This document shows positions 21,029 to 30,338 of a DNA stretch of 64,000 nucleotides, one piece after another. The translations under genes and the position numbers were made by a program. The stretch's first letter is position 1. Each line of letters begins with the position of its first letter. Under the pieces are notes generated by a model. The model saw only the letters and a list, made by a program, of their open reading frames with translations. It made no database searches and was not told where the DNA came from. The DNA comes from Chryseobacterium sp. Leaf404 (GTDB lineage Bacteria > Bacteroidota > Bacteroidia > Flavobacteriales > Weeksellaceae), in NCBI RefSeq assembly GCF_001424145.1, contig NZ_LMQM01000012.1, positions 372,745 to 436,744 of the forward strand. The letters are read 5' to 3'.

Positions 21029-23899
21029 TTAATGTCCGAAAATATCTGTTAAATCCAGTTCTTTAAATTCTCCCATTTTTGAAACCGCCTCCATATTCAG
21101 ATTTTCTCTTTTTCCGATTAATGCGGTATTAAAATTCAGAGTTTTCACGTGAGAATTGTAAAACTCCCTCATTTCATGAAAATCAAGATTTTGAATCTGA
21201 CTGTAAATATCTTTTCTGATATCGTAATTCACGCCTAATTTCTGCAGCCTCAAAGTATTGAAGAAAATATTTGTTCTGGTAATTCTTGTAGATGCAATCT
21301 GTTTTAAAGCTGCATTGCGGGCATTTTCAAACTGAACCGGAACTTCAGGAAGTTCAGACATCAGTTCAGACAGTGTGTCTACCGCAATCTTTATTTTATC
21401 AGGCTGCGTTCCGATGTAGGAAGTGATGTAATCCGGGTGAAAAAGCTCAGAATTAGGAGCGTAGGAAACGTATGCAGAATACGCCAGACTTTTGCTTTCA
21501 CGTATTTCCTGAAAAACGATGGACGATAAACCGCGCCCAAAATATTCGTTAAAAATATTGATTTTACCGAAATTTCCCAGATTCACCTCCTTCCCTTTCG
21601 CAATTCTGCTCATTTCCATCTGAACCATGTCGTAATTTACAAAATAAACATTTCCACCGGTTTCCTGTTCGGGATATTCTTTTTTTGAAGGTATCTGAAG
21701 TGTTTCTTCAGCAATATAATCTACGATATAATTTTTAAAGCAAATTAAATCTTTTCCGTAGAAAAATATCTGATAAGGATAATTGAAAATATTTTTGATT
21801 CGTGCCGTAAAATCTTCAACATCAGAATTGAGAAGTTCTTCTTTAGAAATCACATCCGTAAACCTTGAATCTGCACCCAGCTTTGTATAATTGGTCAATG
21901 CCTGCATGATTCTGTTTTTATCTTTCTTTACAGCCATTCTGTTTTCTAAAACCGTTTCTACAAACTGATTATAAATTTCCTGATCTGGCTGTACATTCTG
22001 CATCCAGTGCTGTAGCAGCTGAATTCCTTTCTCTATATTTTCTTCCAAACCACTGATTGAGATGGTAAGCTGATCACTGGTTGTTTTAAAATCATTGCTG
22101 ACACCTATTTTGTAGAACTCTTTTTTCAGCTCATCCGGCGAAAAGCGGTCTGTCCCCAGATATTGCATTACCTGTGTAGCAAGGCCCAAATCTCTGTCGT
22201 GATCGCTCCCCAACGGAAAAATAAAGTGAACCTGGGCAACGTCATTGTATTTGTTTTTTACAAAACTTAGTTTTTTGGATGCAATTACTTCAGTGATGAT
22301 TTCCTTTTCATAATCTATAAATTCTGGCTGGATATCATCCGTTTTATCTTCAAGAATTTCTGTAAGAAAATCAGACTTGTCGTTGCGGTTTATTTTAACA
22401 GCTGTAATTCCGGGATTTTCTACTCTCAGAAGATTTTCGTTAACGCCTTTCTCTTTGTAAATAATGACATAATTGTCTTTAAAAAATTCCTGGGCAAAAT
22501 TAACGACATCATCTTTTGTAATTGCCGCATAATCGTTCATCTCGTTAAGCTCCTGCTCCCACGTTCTCCCTTTGATGAAGGTGTCATAAAGGTTTGTGGC
22601 AAGACCTTCAGCAGTTTCAAGCGCTTTCATTCTCTGAAGTTTGAAGTCGCTGATGATCGCCGGAAGCATCCAATCTGGAAATTCACCTTTTTTAATGAAA
22701 TTAATCTGCTCGAGCATCATTTCTTTAGCTTCATCCAAAGTCTGGGATTCCTTCGGTACACCTACCAGAGAAAAATAACCGTACTCTTTTAAACCTAAAG
22801 AATAAGCCTGCGCCCAAAGCAGTTTCTGAGTCTGATTAATGTTCAGATCCAATAAACCAGCCTCGCCTCTGTTAGTCAAAAGATGAACAACAACATCAGC
22901 AAGAATCGCTTCTTTTGTTCCGTAACTGTCAGTACGCCAAGCCACCTGCACTCTTGGAGTGGTAGGACTTGCTACTGTTCTGCTGATAATTTCAGTAATT
23001 GGCTTTTCTACAATTTTATTTTTTGGCGGAAGCTCGCGGTAGGGAATATTTCCAAAATACTGATCGATCAGGGCAATGGTTTTGTCAAAATCAAGATCTC
23101 CTACCAACACAAATGCATAATTATTCGGAACGTAATATTCTTCAAAATATTTGTGAATAGCCTTCATCGAAGGGTTTCGCAAATGCTCAGCCTTTCCCAG
23201 TGTTGTTTGCTGCCCATTAGGATGGTTAGGAAAAAGTGCGTCCATCAGCTCATAATTCACCAAACGGGAATCATTATCCTGCGCTCTGTTGAATTCTTCA
23301 TAAACAGACTCCAGTTCTGTATGAAAAAGCCTCAACACCATTCCGGAGAAGCGTTCTCTTTCCACTTTAAGCCATTTTTCGAGCTCATTGGCGGGTATTA
23401 CATTTTTATAAACGGTTTCGTCAAACCAGGTATGGGCATTCGTACCGGAAGCTCCAAGGGAAGAAATTGCCTTATCGTATTCGTTGGCAATGGCAAATTT
23501 GCTTGCTTCCTGAGAAACCTCATCAATTTTCCTGTAAATTTCTTTTTTATTCTCGGGGTTCTGTTCTGCCTTGTGCTTTTCGTAGAGATCAGAAATTTTT
23601 TCTAAAAGTATTTTTTCCTGTTCCCAGTTTGAAGTCCCTAACCTGGAAGTTCCCTTAAACATCATGTGCTCAAGATAATGGGCAAGACCGGTATTGTCTG
23701 AAGGGTCGTTATTACTTCCCGTTTTTACAGGAATGAAAGTCTGGATTCTGGGAGCATCAAAATTCTGTGCGAGAAACACCTGAAGGCCATTCCTCAGCGT
23801 GTAAATCCTGACTTTATTTTCGTCATGACTTACTGTTGTATAGGGGAAATCTACTGATGCAGCGGCATCTTTAATTTCTTTGTGTATAATCGTATTCAT
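21029..23899 (-). CDS. M16-family (insulinase-like) zinc peptidase
   Basis: A 956-residue protein made of two fused M16 units. The first holds the inverted zinc motif HYLEH at 74-78 and the distal Glu in ELESVYEEF; the second half (from about 520) is the inactive partner, with the conserved GRGLSSIVFQEIRESKSLAYSAY. There is no signal peptide, so the product is probably cytosolic or peripheral, though Bacteroidetes relatives can be exported. M16 proteins degrade peptides, for instance signal or transit peptides. A TAAATTTGT box lies at 23923-23931. It stands alone. Confidence 0.94.
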   Translation of the reverse strand: MNTIIHKEIKDAAASVDFPYTTVSHDENKVRIYTLRNGLQVFLAQNFDAPRIQTFIPVKTGSNNDPSDNTGLAHYLEHMMFKGTSRLGTSNWEQEKILLEKISDLYEKHKAEQNPENKKEIYRKIDEVSQEASKFAIANEYDKAISSLGASGTNAHTWFDETVYKNVIPANELEKWLKVERERFSGMVLRLFHTELESVYEEFNRAQDNDSRLVNYELMDALFPNHPNGQQTTLGKAEHLRNPSMKAIHKYFEEYYVPNNYAFVLVGDLDFDKTIALIDQYFGNIPYRELPPKNKIVEKPITEIISRTVASPTTPRVQVAWRTDSYGTKEAILADVVVHLLTNRGEAGLLDLNINQTQKLLWAQAYSLGLKEYGYFSLVGVPKESQTLDEAKEMMLEQINFIKKGEFPDWMLPAIISDFKLQRMKALETAEGLATNLYDTFIKGRTWEQELNEMNDYAAITKDDVVNFAQEFFKDNYVIIYKEKGVNENLLRVENPGITAVKINRNDKSDFLTEILEDKTDDIQPEFIDYEKEIITEVIASKKLSFVKNKYNDVAQVHFIFPLGSDHDRDLGLATQVMQYLGTDRFSPDELKKEFYKIGVSNDFKTTSDQLTISISGLEENIEKGIQLLQHWMQNVQPDQEIYNQFVETVLENRMAVKKDKNRIMQALTNYTKLGADSRFTDVISKEELLNSDVEDFTARIKNIFNYPYQIFFYGKDLICFKNYIVDYIAEETLQIPSKKEYPEQETGGNVYFVNYDMVQMEMSRIAKGKEVNLGNFGKINIFNEYFGRGLSSIVFQEIRESKSLAYSAYVSYAPNSELFHPDYITSYIGTQPDKIKIAVDTLSELMSELPEVPVQFENARNAALKQIASTRITRTNIFFNTLRLQKLGVNYDIRKDIYSQIQNLDFHEMREFYNSHVKTLNFNTALIGKRENLNMEAVSKMGEFKELDLTDIFGH

Positions 23900-23922
23900 T
23901 AAATTTCAATCGATGGATTTAT

Positions 23923-23931
23923 ACAAATTTA
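23923..23931 (-). promoter_or_regulatory. -7 promoter box of the M16 peptidase gene
   Basis: TAAATTTGT on the minus strand fits TAnnTTTGY, 24 bases before the start codon. Confidence 0.5.
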
Positions 23932-24081
23932 CCGAAAAAATAGGAATTCTGATAGATAAAGTTTTCCCAATAAGTAGGAGATAATTGGAAATTTCTATCC
24001 AAAAAGTCATTATTTTTCTATGATTTTTGCTAAATTCACAAATCCGAAATTTTCAAAACACTAAAACTAAAAACTAAATTC

Positions 24082-24633
24082 ATGACTGAAAGAAAACTGA
24101 CAGAAAATGAAACTGATGAGATTTTGAAAACTCTGAAAACCAGAATTCTTAAAAACAGATTTAACCTGAAAAATCTAGATTGGGAAGCTGTAGAGCAGAA
24201 ACTCCGTTCATATCCTGACCGATTATGGAGTCTGGAACAAATGGATAAAACCGGCGGCGAACCGGAAATTACAGACAATACGAAAGAACTGGTTTTCTGT
24301 GACTGCTCAAAAGAAAGCCCATCGGGCAGAAGAAGTTTCTGCTATGATCACGAAGCACTTTCTGCCAGAAAAGAAAACAAACCAGAGAATTCTGCTGTAA
24401 ATTCAGCAGAGGAAATGGGCATAGAACTTCTGGACGAAAAACAATACCGGCATCTGCAAAGCCTTGATACCTTTGACGAAAAAACATCAAGCTGGATCAA
24501 AACTCCTGATGAGATCAGAAAATTAGGTGGATCTCTATTCTGTGACCGAAGATATAATTCTGTTTTCCTGTATCATAACGGTGCACAATCTTATTATGCA
24601 TCCAGAGGTTTCAGAGGAACTGTGAAATTTTAA
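24082..24633 (+). CDS. DUF4256 domain protein
   Basis: A 183-residue soluble protein. Features such as the acidic N terminus, WSLEQMDKTGGEPEI, the CDCSKESPSGRRSFCYDHEAL block with clustered Cys/Asp, and the closing LFCDRRYNSVFLYHNGAQSYYASRGFRG match the DUF4256 family as I remember it. The function is unknown. It stands alone and is followed by a hairpin. Confidence 0.82.
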   Translation: MTERKLTENETDEILKTLKTRILKNRFNLKNLDWEAVEQKLRSYPDRLWSLEQMDKTGGEPEITDNTKELVFCDCSKESPSGRRSFCYDHEALSARKENKPENSAVNSAEEMGIELLDEKQYRHLQSLDTFDEKTSSWIKTPDEIRKLGGSLFCDRRYNSVFLYHNGAQSYYASRGFRGTVKF

Positions 24634-24635
24634 AT

Positions 24636-24664
24636 AAAAAAAGCTGCGTTTTTAACAACGCAGC
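24636..24664. terminator. Stem-loop after the DUF4256 gene
   Basis: GCTGCGTT (24643-24650) pairs with AACGCAGC (24657-24664) right after the stop codon. The A-run is on the upstream side only, so on the plus strand it lacks a U-run and may be a weak terminator. Confidence 0.5.
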
Positions 24665-25000
24665 CCCAACTAAAAACTAAAGTTTATAAATTTTATTATT
24701 TAAAAACCTTATCTTAAAAAACATTTTTCTAGTAAAAACAAGTTACCCTTATCAATTTATCAGCCAAATTTTGTCTGATGACTTCCTGTGTTTTTAGAAT
24801 CCTTCTGAGAATAACTTGATGTTGCAAAAATAATCCCACGTTTGAATACTTTATTTGCAAAAAATTACAAATAATTTGTGATTTTAAACATAAAATATCA
24901 AATATTTACAGTTTATTTTTTAAGGATTTGCAGCACAAAATTGCAAATTTGTAATTTCATTTTCATAAAGTACGTTCATATTGTGCGAAGTGTATCAAAT

Positions 25001-25018
25001 TGTAATTTTAAAATTACA
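25001..25018. promoter_or_regulatory. 18-bp perfect palindrome, possible operator
   Basis: TGTAATTTTAAAATTACA is an exact palindrome in the very AT-rich 464-base gap before the Imm22-like gene, 80 bases ahead of its start. The gap shows no credible gene. AT richness makes chance palindromes more likely, so this is tentative. Confidence 0.3.
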
Positions 25019-25097
25019 TTTATCACAGATTTGAAACAATCGCAGATTTTGGAAAATATCGGCCAATACTTTACCTTTGAATTTTTAAAATAAGAAT

Positions 25098-25484
25098 ATG
25101 AGCGTACAGGTTTTAGATTTTTGGGTAGGAAATTTCAGAAATGAAGATGACTTTTTCCGGTTTGCAGAAGAAGATGAAAATTATTACACAGAAGAAGAAT
25201 CTGATGACACTTATATTTCAAAATTTGCGGAGTCTCAGGATACAGTTTGGTTTGATCAGGATCTGATGGAATATGGTTTCGAACAAAGCATTCAGCATTT
25301 TTCTGAATATTCTTTTGCCGAGCAGTGGCTTCCGGTTTTATACAACAGAATCAATGAGATGAATCTGAAATTTGATATCAACTCGCTTGTTTTCGTAAGC
25401 AAGGGACAGATTCCCAACCCGAAATCTGTGGAAAATGATGAGTTTTCTTTGGTTTATTTGGGTGAAATTGAGTTTGAATATTAA
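25098..25484 (+). CDS. Immunity 22-like protein
   Basis: A 128-residue acidic cytosolic protein. The pattern F-W-V-G-N-F near the start, SKFAE followed by VWFDQDLMEYGF, and the closing strands resemble the Imm22 family of contact-dependent toxin immunity proteins (conserved W-x-G-x-F and Y/F-D-x-D-x-x-E). Family assignment is from memory of the motif. No toxin gene is adjacent, so it could be an orphan immunity gene guarding against kin's toxins. Not recognisably linked to the T6SS island 5 kb away. Confidence 0.62.
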   Translation: MSVQVLDFWVGNFRNEDDFFRFAEEDENYYTEEESDDTYISKFAESQDTVWFDQDLMEYGFEQSIQHFSEYSFAEQWLPVLYNRINEMNLKFDINSLVFVSKGQIPNPKSVENDEFSLVYLGEIEFEY

Positions 25485-25493
25485 ACCTAAAAA

Positions 25494-26474
25494 TCAAAAT
25501 TTACTTTTTACAACATCGTAAAAGTACGGCGGTCTTACTCCCATTGGATAAACTACAAATCGTCCTTTATTGGAAAAGAAAGTAATAAAGCCGTCTTCTT
25601 TAGATTCATTTGGATAAAATATTACCTCAACTGACTTTATTTTTGATGAGTTTTCTTCAATTTTCCCAATTTCATAATGCTCAAATATGAAAGGAGTATC
25701 ATCAGGAAAATCATAATAAGTGATTTCTTTTTTATCAAAATTGATGTAAGCATTTTGTTCTTTATCAACAAATATTTTATAATTTGTAAAATACTTTTCG
25801 ATATCAATTTTATTTTTAAACGGAATAAAATCTGCATCCGGATTGGCAAATAATATATCATCTACAGTTTCTGTTTCTAATGCCAGTAAGGTGAGTCTGT
25901 CTTTTTCTACTCTGAAATAAAAATCAAACGTCTTTTTCTGATCTTTTGAAATTCCGGTTGCCCTGAAATTACATAAAATCTCCAGTTTTTTATTGTCTTC
26001 AAAAAATGAATCAGGATGGGATGTGTAAGAATTATCGAAATTTTTTAAAGAAAAACTACCATTGTTTTTGCTGACGAAAAAACCGGTTTCTGCAAACTTA
26101 AAATCTCCGATATAATTTGGTGATTGATTTAACTTTACGTTTTCAAAAATCTCACTTTCTAACCAGTCTATTTCATCTTCAACGCTTGATTTCAAACTGA
26201 TGATCGGATATGGTCCGTCGTGATAATACATCATCATACCCAATTTTGGATCTATGTACTGATCTAAATTTTTGGCTTTATGAGAATTAAAATCTTTTGC
26301 AAACTTAGAAAAAACTGATAAAGAATCTATTTCTGCTTTTACAGAATCATTTGATTTTAAAGTCGAAACGACTGTTTTCTCATGTACTTTTTTATCTGAT
26401 TTAAAATAAAAAACTAAAGAAATTACTGCTGCGATCAGCAGAAAAAACAGAAAATATGCCGTTTTGGTTTTCAC
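25494..26474 (-). CDS. Membrane-anchored protein of unknown function
   Basis: A 326-residue protein with a single N-terminal transmembrane helix (7-25, AYFLFFLLIAAVISLVFYF) and a large, charged extracytoplasmic body rich in Phe/Tyr/Asp. There is no lipobox Cys. I do not recognise a family. It ends nearly tail-to-tail with the Imm22-like gene (10 bases apart) and stops 16 bases after polA's end on the same strand, so it may be co-transcribed downstream of polA. Confidence 0.72.
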   Translation of the reverse strand: MKTKTAYFLFFLLIAAVISLVFYFKSDKKVHEKTVVSTLKSNDSVKAEIDSLSVFSKFAKDFNSHKAKNLDQYIDPKLGMMMYYHDGPYPIISLKSSVEDEIDWLESEIFENVKLNQSPNYIGDFKFAETGFFVSKNNGSFSLKNFDNSYTSHPDSFFEDNKKLEILCNFRATGISKDQKKTFDFYFRVEKDRLTLLALETETVDDILFANPDADFIPFKNKIDIEKYFTNYKIFVDKEQNAYINFDKKEITYYDFPDDTPFIFEHYEIGKIEENSSKIKSVEVIFYPNESKEDGFITFFSNKGRFVVYPMGVRPPYFYDVVKSKF

Positions 26475-26490
26475 TTTTCAGCTATTAAAA

Positions 26491-29343
26491 TTAATGCGCT
26501 TCCAGCCAGTTCTTCCCTACTCCAACCTCTACCAATAGCGGAACCTGCGTTTCTATAGCATTTTCCATTTCGGTTTTAATGATATGTTTGGCGACTTCTA
26601 CCTCATCAAGTGGAGATTCGAAAATCAATTCGTCATGTACCTGAAGTAACATTTTTGTCTGCAGTTTTTCTTTCTCTAATTCTTTCTGAATTTTAATCAT
26701 TGCCATTTTCACAACATCTGCGGCACTTCCCTGAATGGGCGCATTCACGGCGTTTCTTTCGGCGTGAGCACGCACCACGAAGTTTCCGGAATTGATGTCT
26801 TTTAAGTGACGTTTTCTTCCCAAAATCGTTTCAACATAACCAATTTCACGGGCTCTCTCAACCTGTTTAGCCATGTAAGCTTTTAATTTTGGATAGGTTT
26901 CATAATAGGCTTCGATCATCTGCTTGGCTTCAGATCTTGACAAACCAGTCTGTTCTGCCAAAGCAAAGGCGCCCTGACCGTACAAAATTCCAAAGTTGAC
27001 GGTTTTTGCCTGTCCACGCTGTGTTTTTGAAACTTCTTCCAATGGAATATTAAATAATTTTGCAGCAGTAGAAGCGTGAATATCTTCTCCATCCTGAAAC
27101 GCTTTAATCATGTTGTCTTCACCTGAAATTTCGGCAATCAAACGCAATTCAATCTGAGAATAATCGGCAGAAATAATTTGTTTTCCTTCACCTGAAACAA
27201 ACGCTCCACGGATTTGCTGACCTCTCAGTGTACGGATTGGAATATTCTGTAAATTCGGATTTACACTTGCCAGACGACCTGTTGCAGCTGTGGTTTGAGA
27301 GAAATTGGTATGAACTCGGTTGTCGGTTTTTTCAATCTGCGAAGGTAAAGCATCAACATAGGTAGATTTCAGTTTCTGATAGGTTCTGTACTCTAAAATA
27401 TGCTGAATAATCTCGTGTTTTGAAGATAATTTCTGCAAGACATCTTCAGAAGTAGCGTATTGTCCGGTTTTTGTCTTTTTGGCCTTTGGGTCGAGCTGCA
27501 TTTTTTCAAACAAGACATCGCCCAGTTGTTTCGGCGAATTCATATTAAATTCCTCGCCGGAAATTTCAAATATTTTAGCTTCTAACTGTCTTAAATCATT
27601 TTCAAGGTCGATGCTTTCCTGAGCAAGCCATTTTTCGTCTAAAGAAATTCCCTCCAATTCCATTTTTGCTAAAACTTCCATCAACGGCATTTCGATGTTG
27701 AAGAAAAGGTCTTCTAAGTTTTCTTTCTTCAGTTGCGGTGCAAACAACTCGTAAAGTTGGAACGTAATATCAGCATCTTCGGCAGCATAATCAGTCTGCG
27801 TCCTCAAATCTGCATCTCTGAAATTACCCTGATTTTTTCCTTTTTTGCCGATAATAGTTTCAATGGAAACAGGTTTATAATTTAAGTAAACTTCTGAAAG
27901 ATAATCCATTCCGTGTCTTCCGTCCGGATTTAAAAGGTAATGAGCGATCATCGTATCGAACATTGCTCCTTTTACGGTAAGATTATATTTCTGAAGAACT
28001 TTGTAATCGTATTTTAAGTTGTGAGCGATTTTTACCAAATCTTCCTTCTCAAAAAATGGTCTGAAAATTTCTAAGGTCTGCAAAACTTCGCCCTGATCTT
28101 CGGAAAGCGGAACGTAATAAGCCAGACCTTTTTTATAGGAAAAACTCATTCCAACCAATTCGGCTTCCAGTTCATTTAAAGAAGTCGTTTCTGTATCGAA
28201 ACAAACTGCTTTTTGATTTAAAAGATTTTGGACGAATATTTTCTGCGCTTTCGGATTGTCTACAAACTGATATAAATGGTCATTTTCTGCAATGGTAGAT
28301 TTTGTGGAAGTTGCCTGATCCAATTCTTCATAAGTCGCAAAAAGATCGAGCTGGCCAACAATCCCCCTCGCCCCCGAAGGGGGAGCAGTGTCAGAAGTTT
28401 GTGCTTTTTGCGCTTCATTATTAGAATCGTTCGCCCCTTCGGGGGAAAGGGGAACAGCGAAAGCCCGATAGAGATTTTCATACAGTCTTCTGAATTCAAT
28501 CTCGTCGAAGATTTCTTTTACTTTTTCAAAATCTGGAGTTTCGAGATCGTATTGTTCCTGATGAAATTCTACGGGAGCATCGCAGATAATGGTGGCTAAT
28601 TTTTTAGATAAAATTCCACGCTCTGCCGAGGCTTCAATTTTTTCTTTGATTTTTCCTTTAAGCTGATGCGTGTTGGCCAAAAGATTTTCAATGCTTCCAA
28701 ATTCCTGTAAGAATTTCATGGCTGTTTTTTCGCCCACACCATCCAAACCTGGTATATTATCCACGGCATCGCCCATCATTGCAAGAAAATCGATGACCTG
28801 CTTCGGATCCTGAATTCCGTATTTTGCTTTAACTTCTTCAACGCCTAAAATTTCAATTTCACCACCTTTTAAACCTGGTTTGTAAATTTTAATTTTATCT
28901 GTCACCAACTGCGCAAAATCTTTATCGGGAGTTACCATAAAAGTGGTGTAACCTTCTTTTTCGGCTTTACACGCAAGAGTTCCAATCAAATCATCGGCTT
29001 CATAACCTTCCACACCCATGTGCGGAATGTGCATGGCATCTAAAATCCTGTGCAGATAAGGAATTGCAACCCTGATGGCCTCAGGAGTTTCGCTGCGGTT
29101 GGCTTTATATTCTGCAAAATCATTGGTTCTGATACTTGCCTGCCCCACATCAAAAATTACAGCTAGGTGAGTGGGTCTTTCTCTCCTGATTAATTCAATC
29201 AAAGAGTTTGTAAAACCAAAAATTGCTGAAGTATCCACTCCCGTACTTGTAATTCTCGGGCTTCTGATCAATGCGTAATAACCTCTGAAAATCATTGCAT
29301 AAGCATCGATTAGAAATAGCCTTTTGTCTTGTGTTGCGTCCAT
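26491..29343 (-). CDS. polA: DNA polymerase I
   Basis: A 950-residue PolA. The start at 29343 (MDATQDKRLFLIDAYAM) is chosen because a -7 promoter box covers the earlier in-frame ATG. Order: 5'-3' nuclease domain (about 8-290), a low-complexity linker (about 297-328), 3'-5' exonuclease domain with FDTETT intact, then the polymerase with DYSQIELR, the LLYGQGAF-type finger helix region and HDELIFE. So proofreading should be active. The linker is encoded by a GC-rich palindromic insert (separate entry). It fills Okazaki gaps and repairs DNA. Confidence 0.97.
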   Translation of the reverse strand: MDATQDKRLFLIDAYAMIFRGYYALIRSPRITSTGVDTSAIFGFTNSLIELIRRERPTHLAVIFDVGQASIRTNDFAEYKANRSETPEAIRVAIPYLHRILDAMHIPHMGVEGYEADDLIGTLACKAEKEGYTTFMVTPDKDFAQLVTDKIKIYKPGLKGGEIEILGVEEVKAKYGIQDPKQVIDFLAMMGDAVDNIPGLDGVGEKTAMKFLQEFGSIENLLANTHQLKGKIKEKIEASAERGILSKKLATIICDAPVEFHQEQYDLETPDFEKVKEIFDEIEFRRLYENLYRAFAVPLSPEGANDSNNEAQKAQTSDTAPPSGARGIVGQLDLFATYEELDQATSTKSTIAENDHLYQFVDNPKAQKIFVQNLLNQKAVCFDTETTSLNELEAELVGMSFSYKKGLAYYVPLSEDQGEVLQTLEIFRPFFEKEDLVKIAHNLKYDYKVLQKYNLTVKGAMFDTMIAHYLLNPDGRHGMDYLSEVYLNYKPVSIETIIGKKGKNQGNFRDADLRTQTDYAAEDADITFQLYELFAPQLKKENLEDLFFNIEMPLMEVLAKMELEGISLDEKWLAQESIDLENDLRQLEAKIFEISGEEFNMNSPKQLGDVLFEKMQLDPKAKKTKTGQYATSEDVLQKLSSKHEIIQHILEYRTYQKLKSTYVDALPSQIEKTDNRVHTNFSQTTAATGRLASVNPNLQNIPIRTLRGQQIRGAFVSGEGKQIISADYSQIELRLIAEISGEDNMIKAFQDGEDIHASTAAKLFNIPLEEVSKTQRGQAKTVNFGILYGQGAFALAEQTGLSRSEAKQMIEAYYETYPKLKAYMAKQVERAREIGYVETILGRKRHLKDINSGNFVVRAHAERNAVNAPIQGSAADVVKMAMIKIQKELEKEKLQTKMLLQVHDELIFESPLDEVEVAKHIIKTEMENAIETQVPLLVEVGVGKNWLEAH
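28362..28453. repeat. GC-rich palindromic element inserted in frame in polA
   Basis: Two GC-rich arms, CCCCCTCGCCCCCGAAGGGG at 28363-28382 and CCCCTTCGGGGGAAAGGGG at 28434-28452, each contain a CCCC-CGAA-GGGG type hairpin and are imperfect inverted copies of each other, in a genome segment that is otherwise AT-rich. The 92 bases keep polA's frame and encode the linker between its nuclease and exonuclease domains. This resembles in-frame palindromic elements known from Rickettsia, and I recall similar GC-rich blocks between flavobacterial genes. Confidence 0.65.
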
Positions 29344-29357
29344 ATTTTGAATAATGA

Positions 29358-29366
29358 ACAAATATA
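29358..29366 (-). promoter_or_regulatory. -7 promoter box of polA
   Basis: TATATTTGT on the minus strand fits TAnnTTTGY, 15 bases before the chosen start at 29343, and covers the alternative ATG at 29361. The rest of 29367-29633 shows no gene. Confidence 0.55.
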
Positions 29367-29633
29367 AGAAAATGGGATTGTTTGGGGTGGGTTTTTGTAA
29401 TGCAAAAAGAATTATTACAGATTATAAATTTTACAGAATACTTAAGTAATATAACAAATACCTAAAGACTTTGGTATCGCATCAAAGTAGCCCTTTTTTC
29501 AAATTTCGCTATTGTATGCGATTCTGAGATTAGATTTTGCAGATTGACAATACTTCTTTTCTATATATGAACAGCCGAGGGATCAGGATATATGTTTTGG
29601 TTTTGAATACCTTTTATCTGTTTTTCATGAAAA

Positions 29634-30198
29634 TTATTTTTCGAACATATTTTTGAATTCTTCTTTGTCATAAAAAATTTCAGATACTGTTCTACGAAGA
29701 TGAGGTTAGCCTGTTATGAAACTTTAGACGGATTTTTTGAGAAACCACCTTGCAGATTTAGAAAGATCTATAGCAAATATTGGTACTGGATTTTCTTTTG
29801 TTCCATGTTTTTTTGATTGCAACTGATCTTGATTTATTCTTACACTCAATAAATCACCATTTTTCATTTCTTCGCAGTACCATATGCCTCTCTTCTGAAT
29901 TGGAGTCAAAACCTTTAAATAGCATCAGAGAAAAATGTTTCTTATATTTTTCAGAGTAAAATAAGTATCTGTTATAAAAACGCAGAAGGATTTTCTCTTC
30001 TACTTAATCCAATAATATATTGTGTGGAAGACCTCTCCGCCTCTGGCTTCAATCGTACAGTATCGATAAATGAGTGATTAATGTATACAGTGACATTATT
30101 TTCTGTAACATTATTTCCTCGAAAAAAAAGAAAATTTACTAATAAGATAAAAGGGGTATTCCGATTAATACTCCGATAGCATAGCCCATTTTTTTCAT
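29634..30198 (-). pseudogene. Decayed small-membrane-protein gene after the PAAR-like effector
   Basis: Reading leftward from an ATG at 30198 gives MKKMGYAIGVLIGIPLL, a membrane helix, then a stop. One extra T in the T-run at 30149-30152 would let it continue as LLVNFLFFRGNNVTENN and on to VTVYINHSFIDTVRLKPEAE. Further frame changes near 29990 and 29890 connect to SEKYKKHFSLMLFKG, then to GIWYCEEMKNGDLLSVRINQ and PVPIFAIDLSKSARWFL, and finally EIFYDKEEFKNMFEK with a stop at 29634. The pieces read like one or two broken genes of up to about 185 codons. Position after an effector suggests lost immunity genes. Alternatively one frameshift is a sequencing error, or these are two small genes. Confidence 0.45.
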
Positions 30199-30338
30199 TA
30201 AATTTATTTTTTATTAGCAATGACTTCAATATTATTCTTTCTATCTAACAGTTCTAAATCATTTGATTTTGCAAAAACTGGTTATAAAGAATAATAACAC
30301 TGCTGCTAATATTTAGCTTTAAAAACACTTAATTCTTG

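Noticed and set aside
22883-23605. 240-codon open frame on the plus strand opposite the M16 peptidase
   Set aside because: It is antisense to a clearly conserved peptidase gene and its product is Phe/Ser/Asn-rich without a family pattern; a shadow frame.
24878-25093. 71-codon frame before the Imm22-like gene
   Set aside because: The product is built of Ile/Phe/Lys/Tyr as expected from AT-rich noncoding DNA, with no start context or family.
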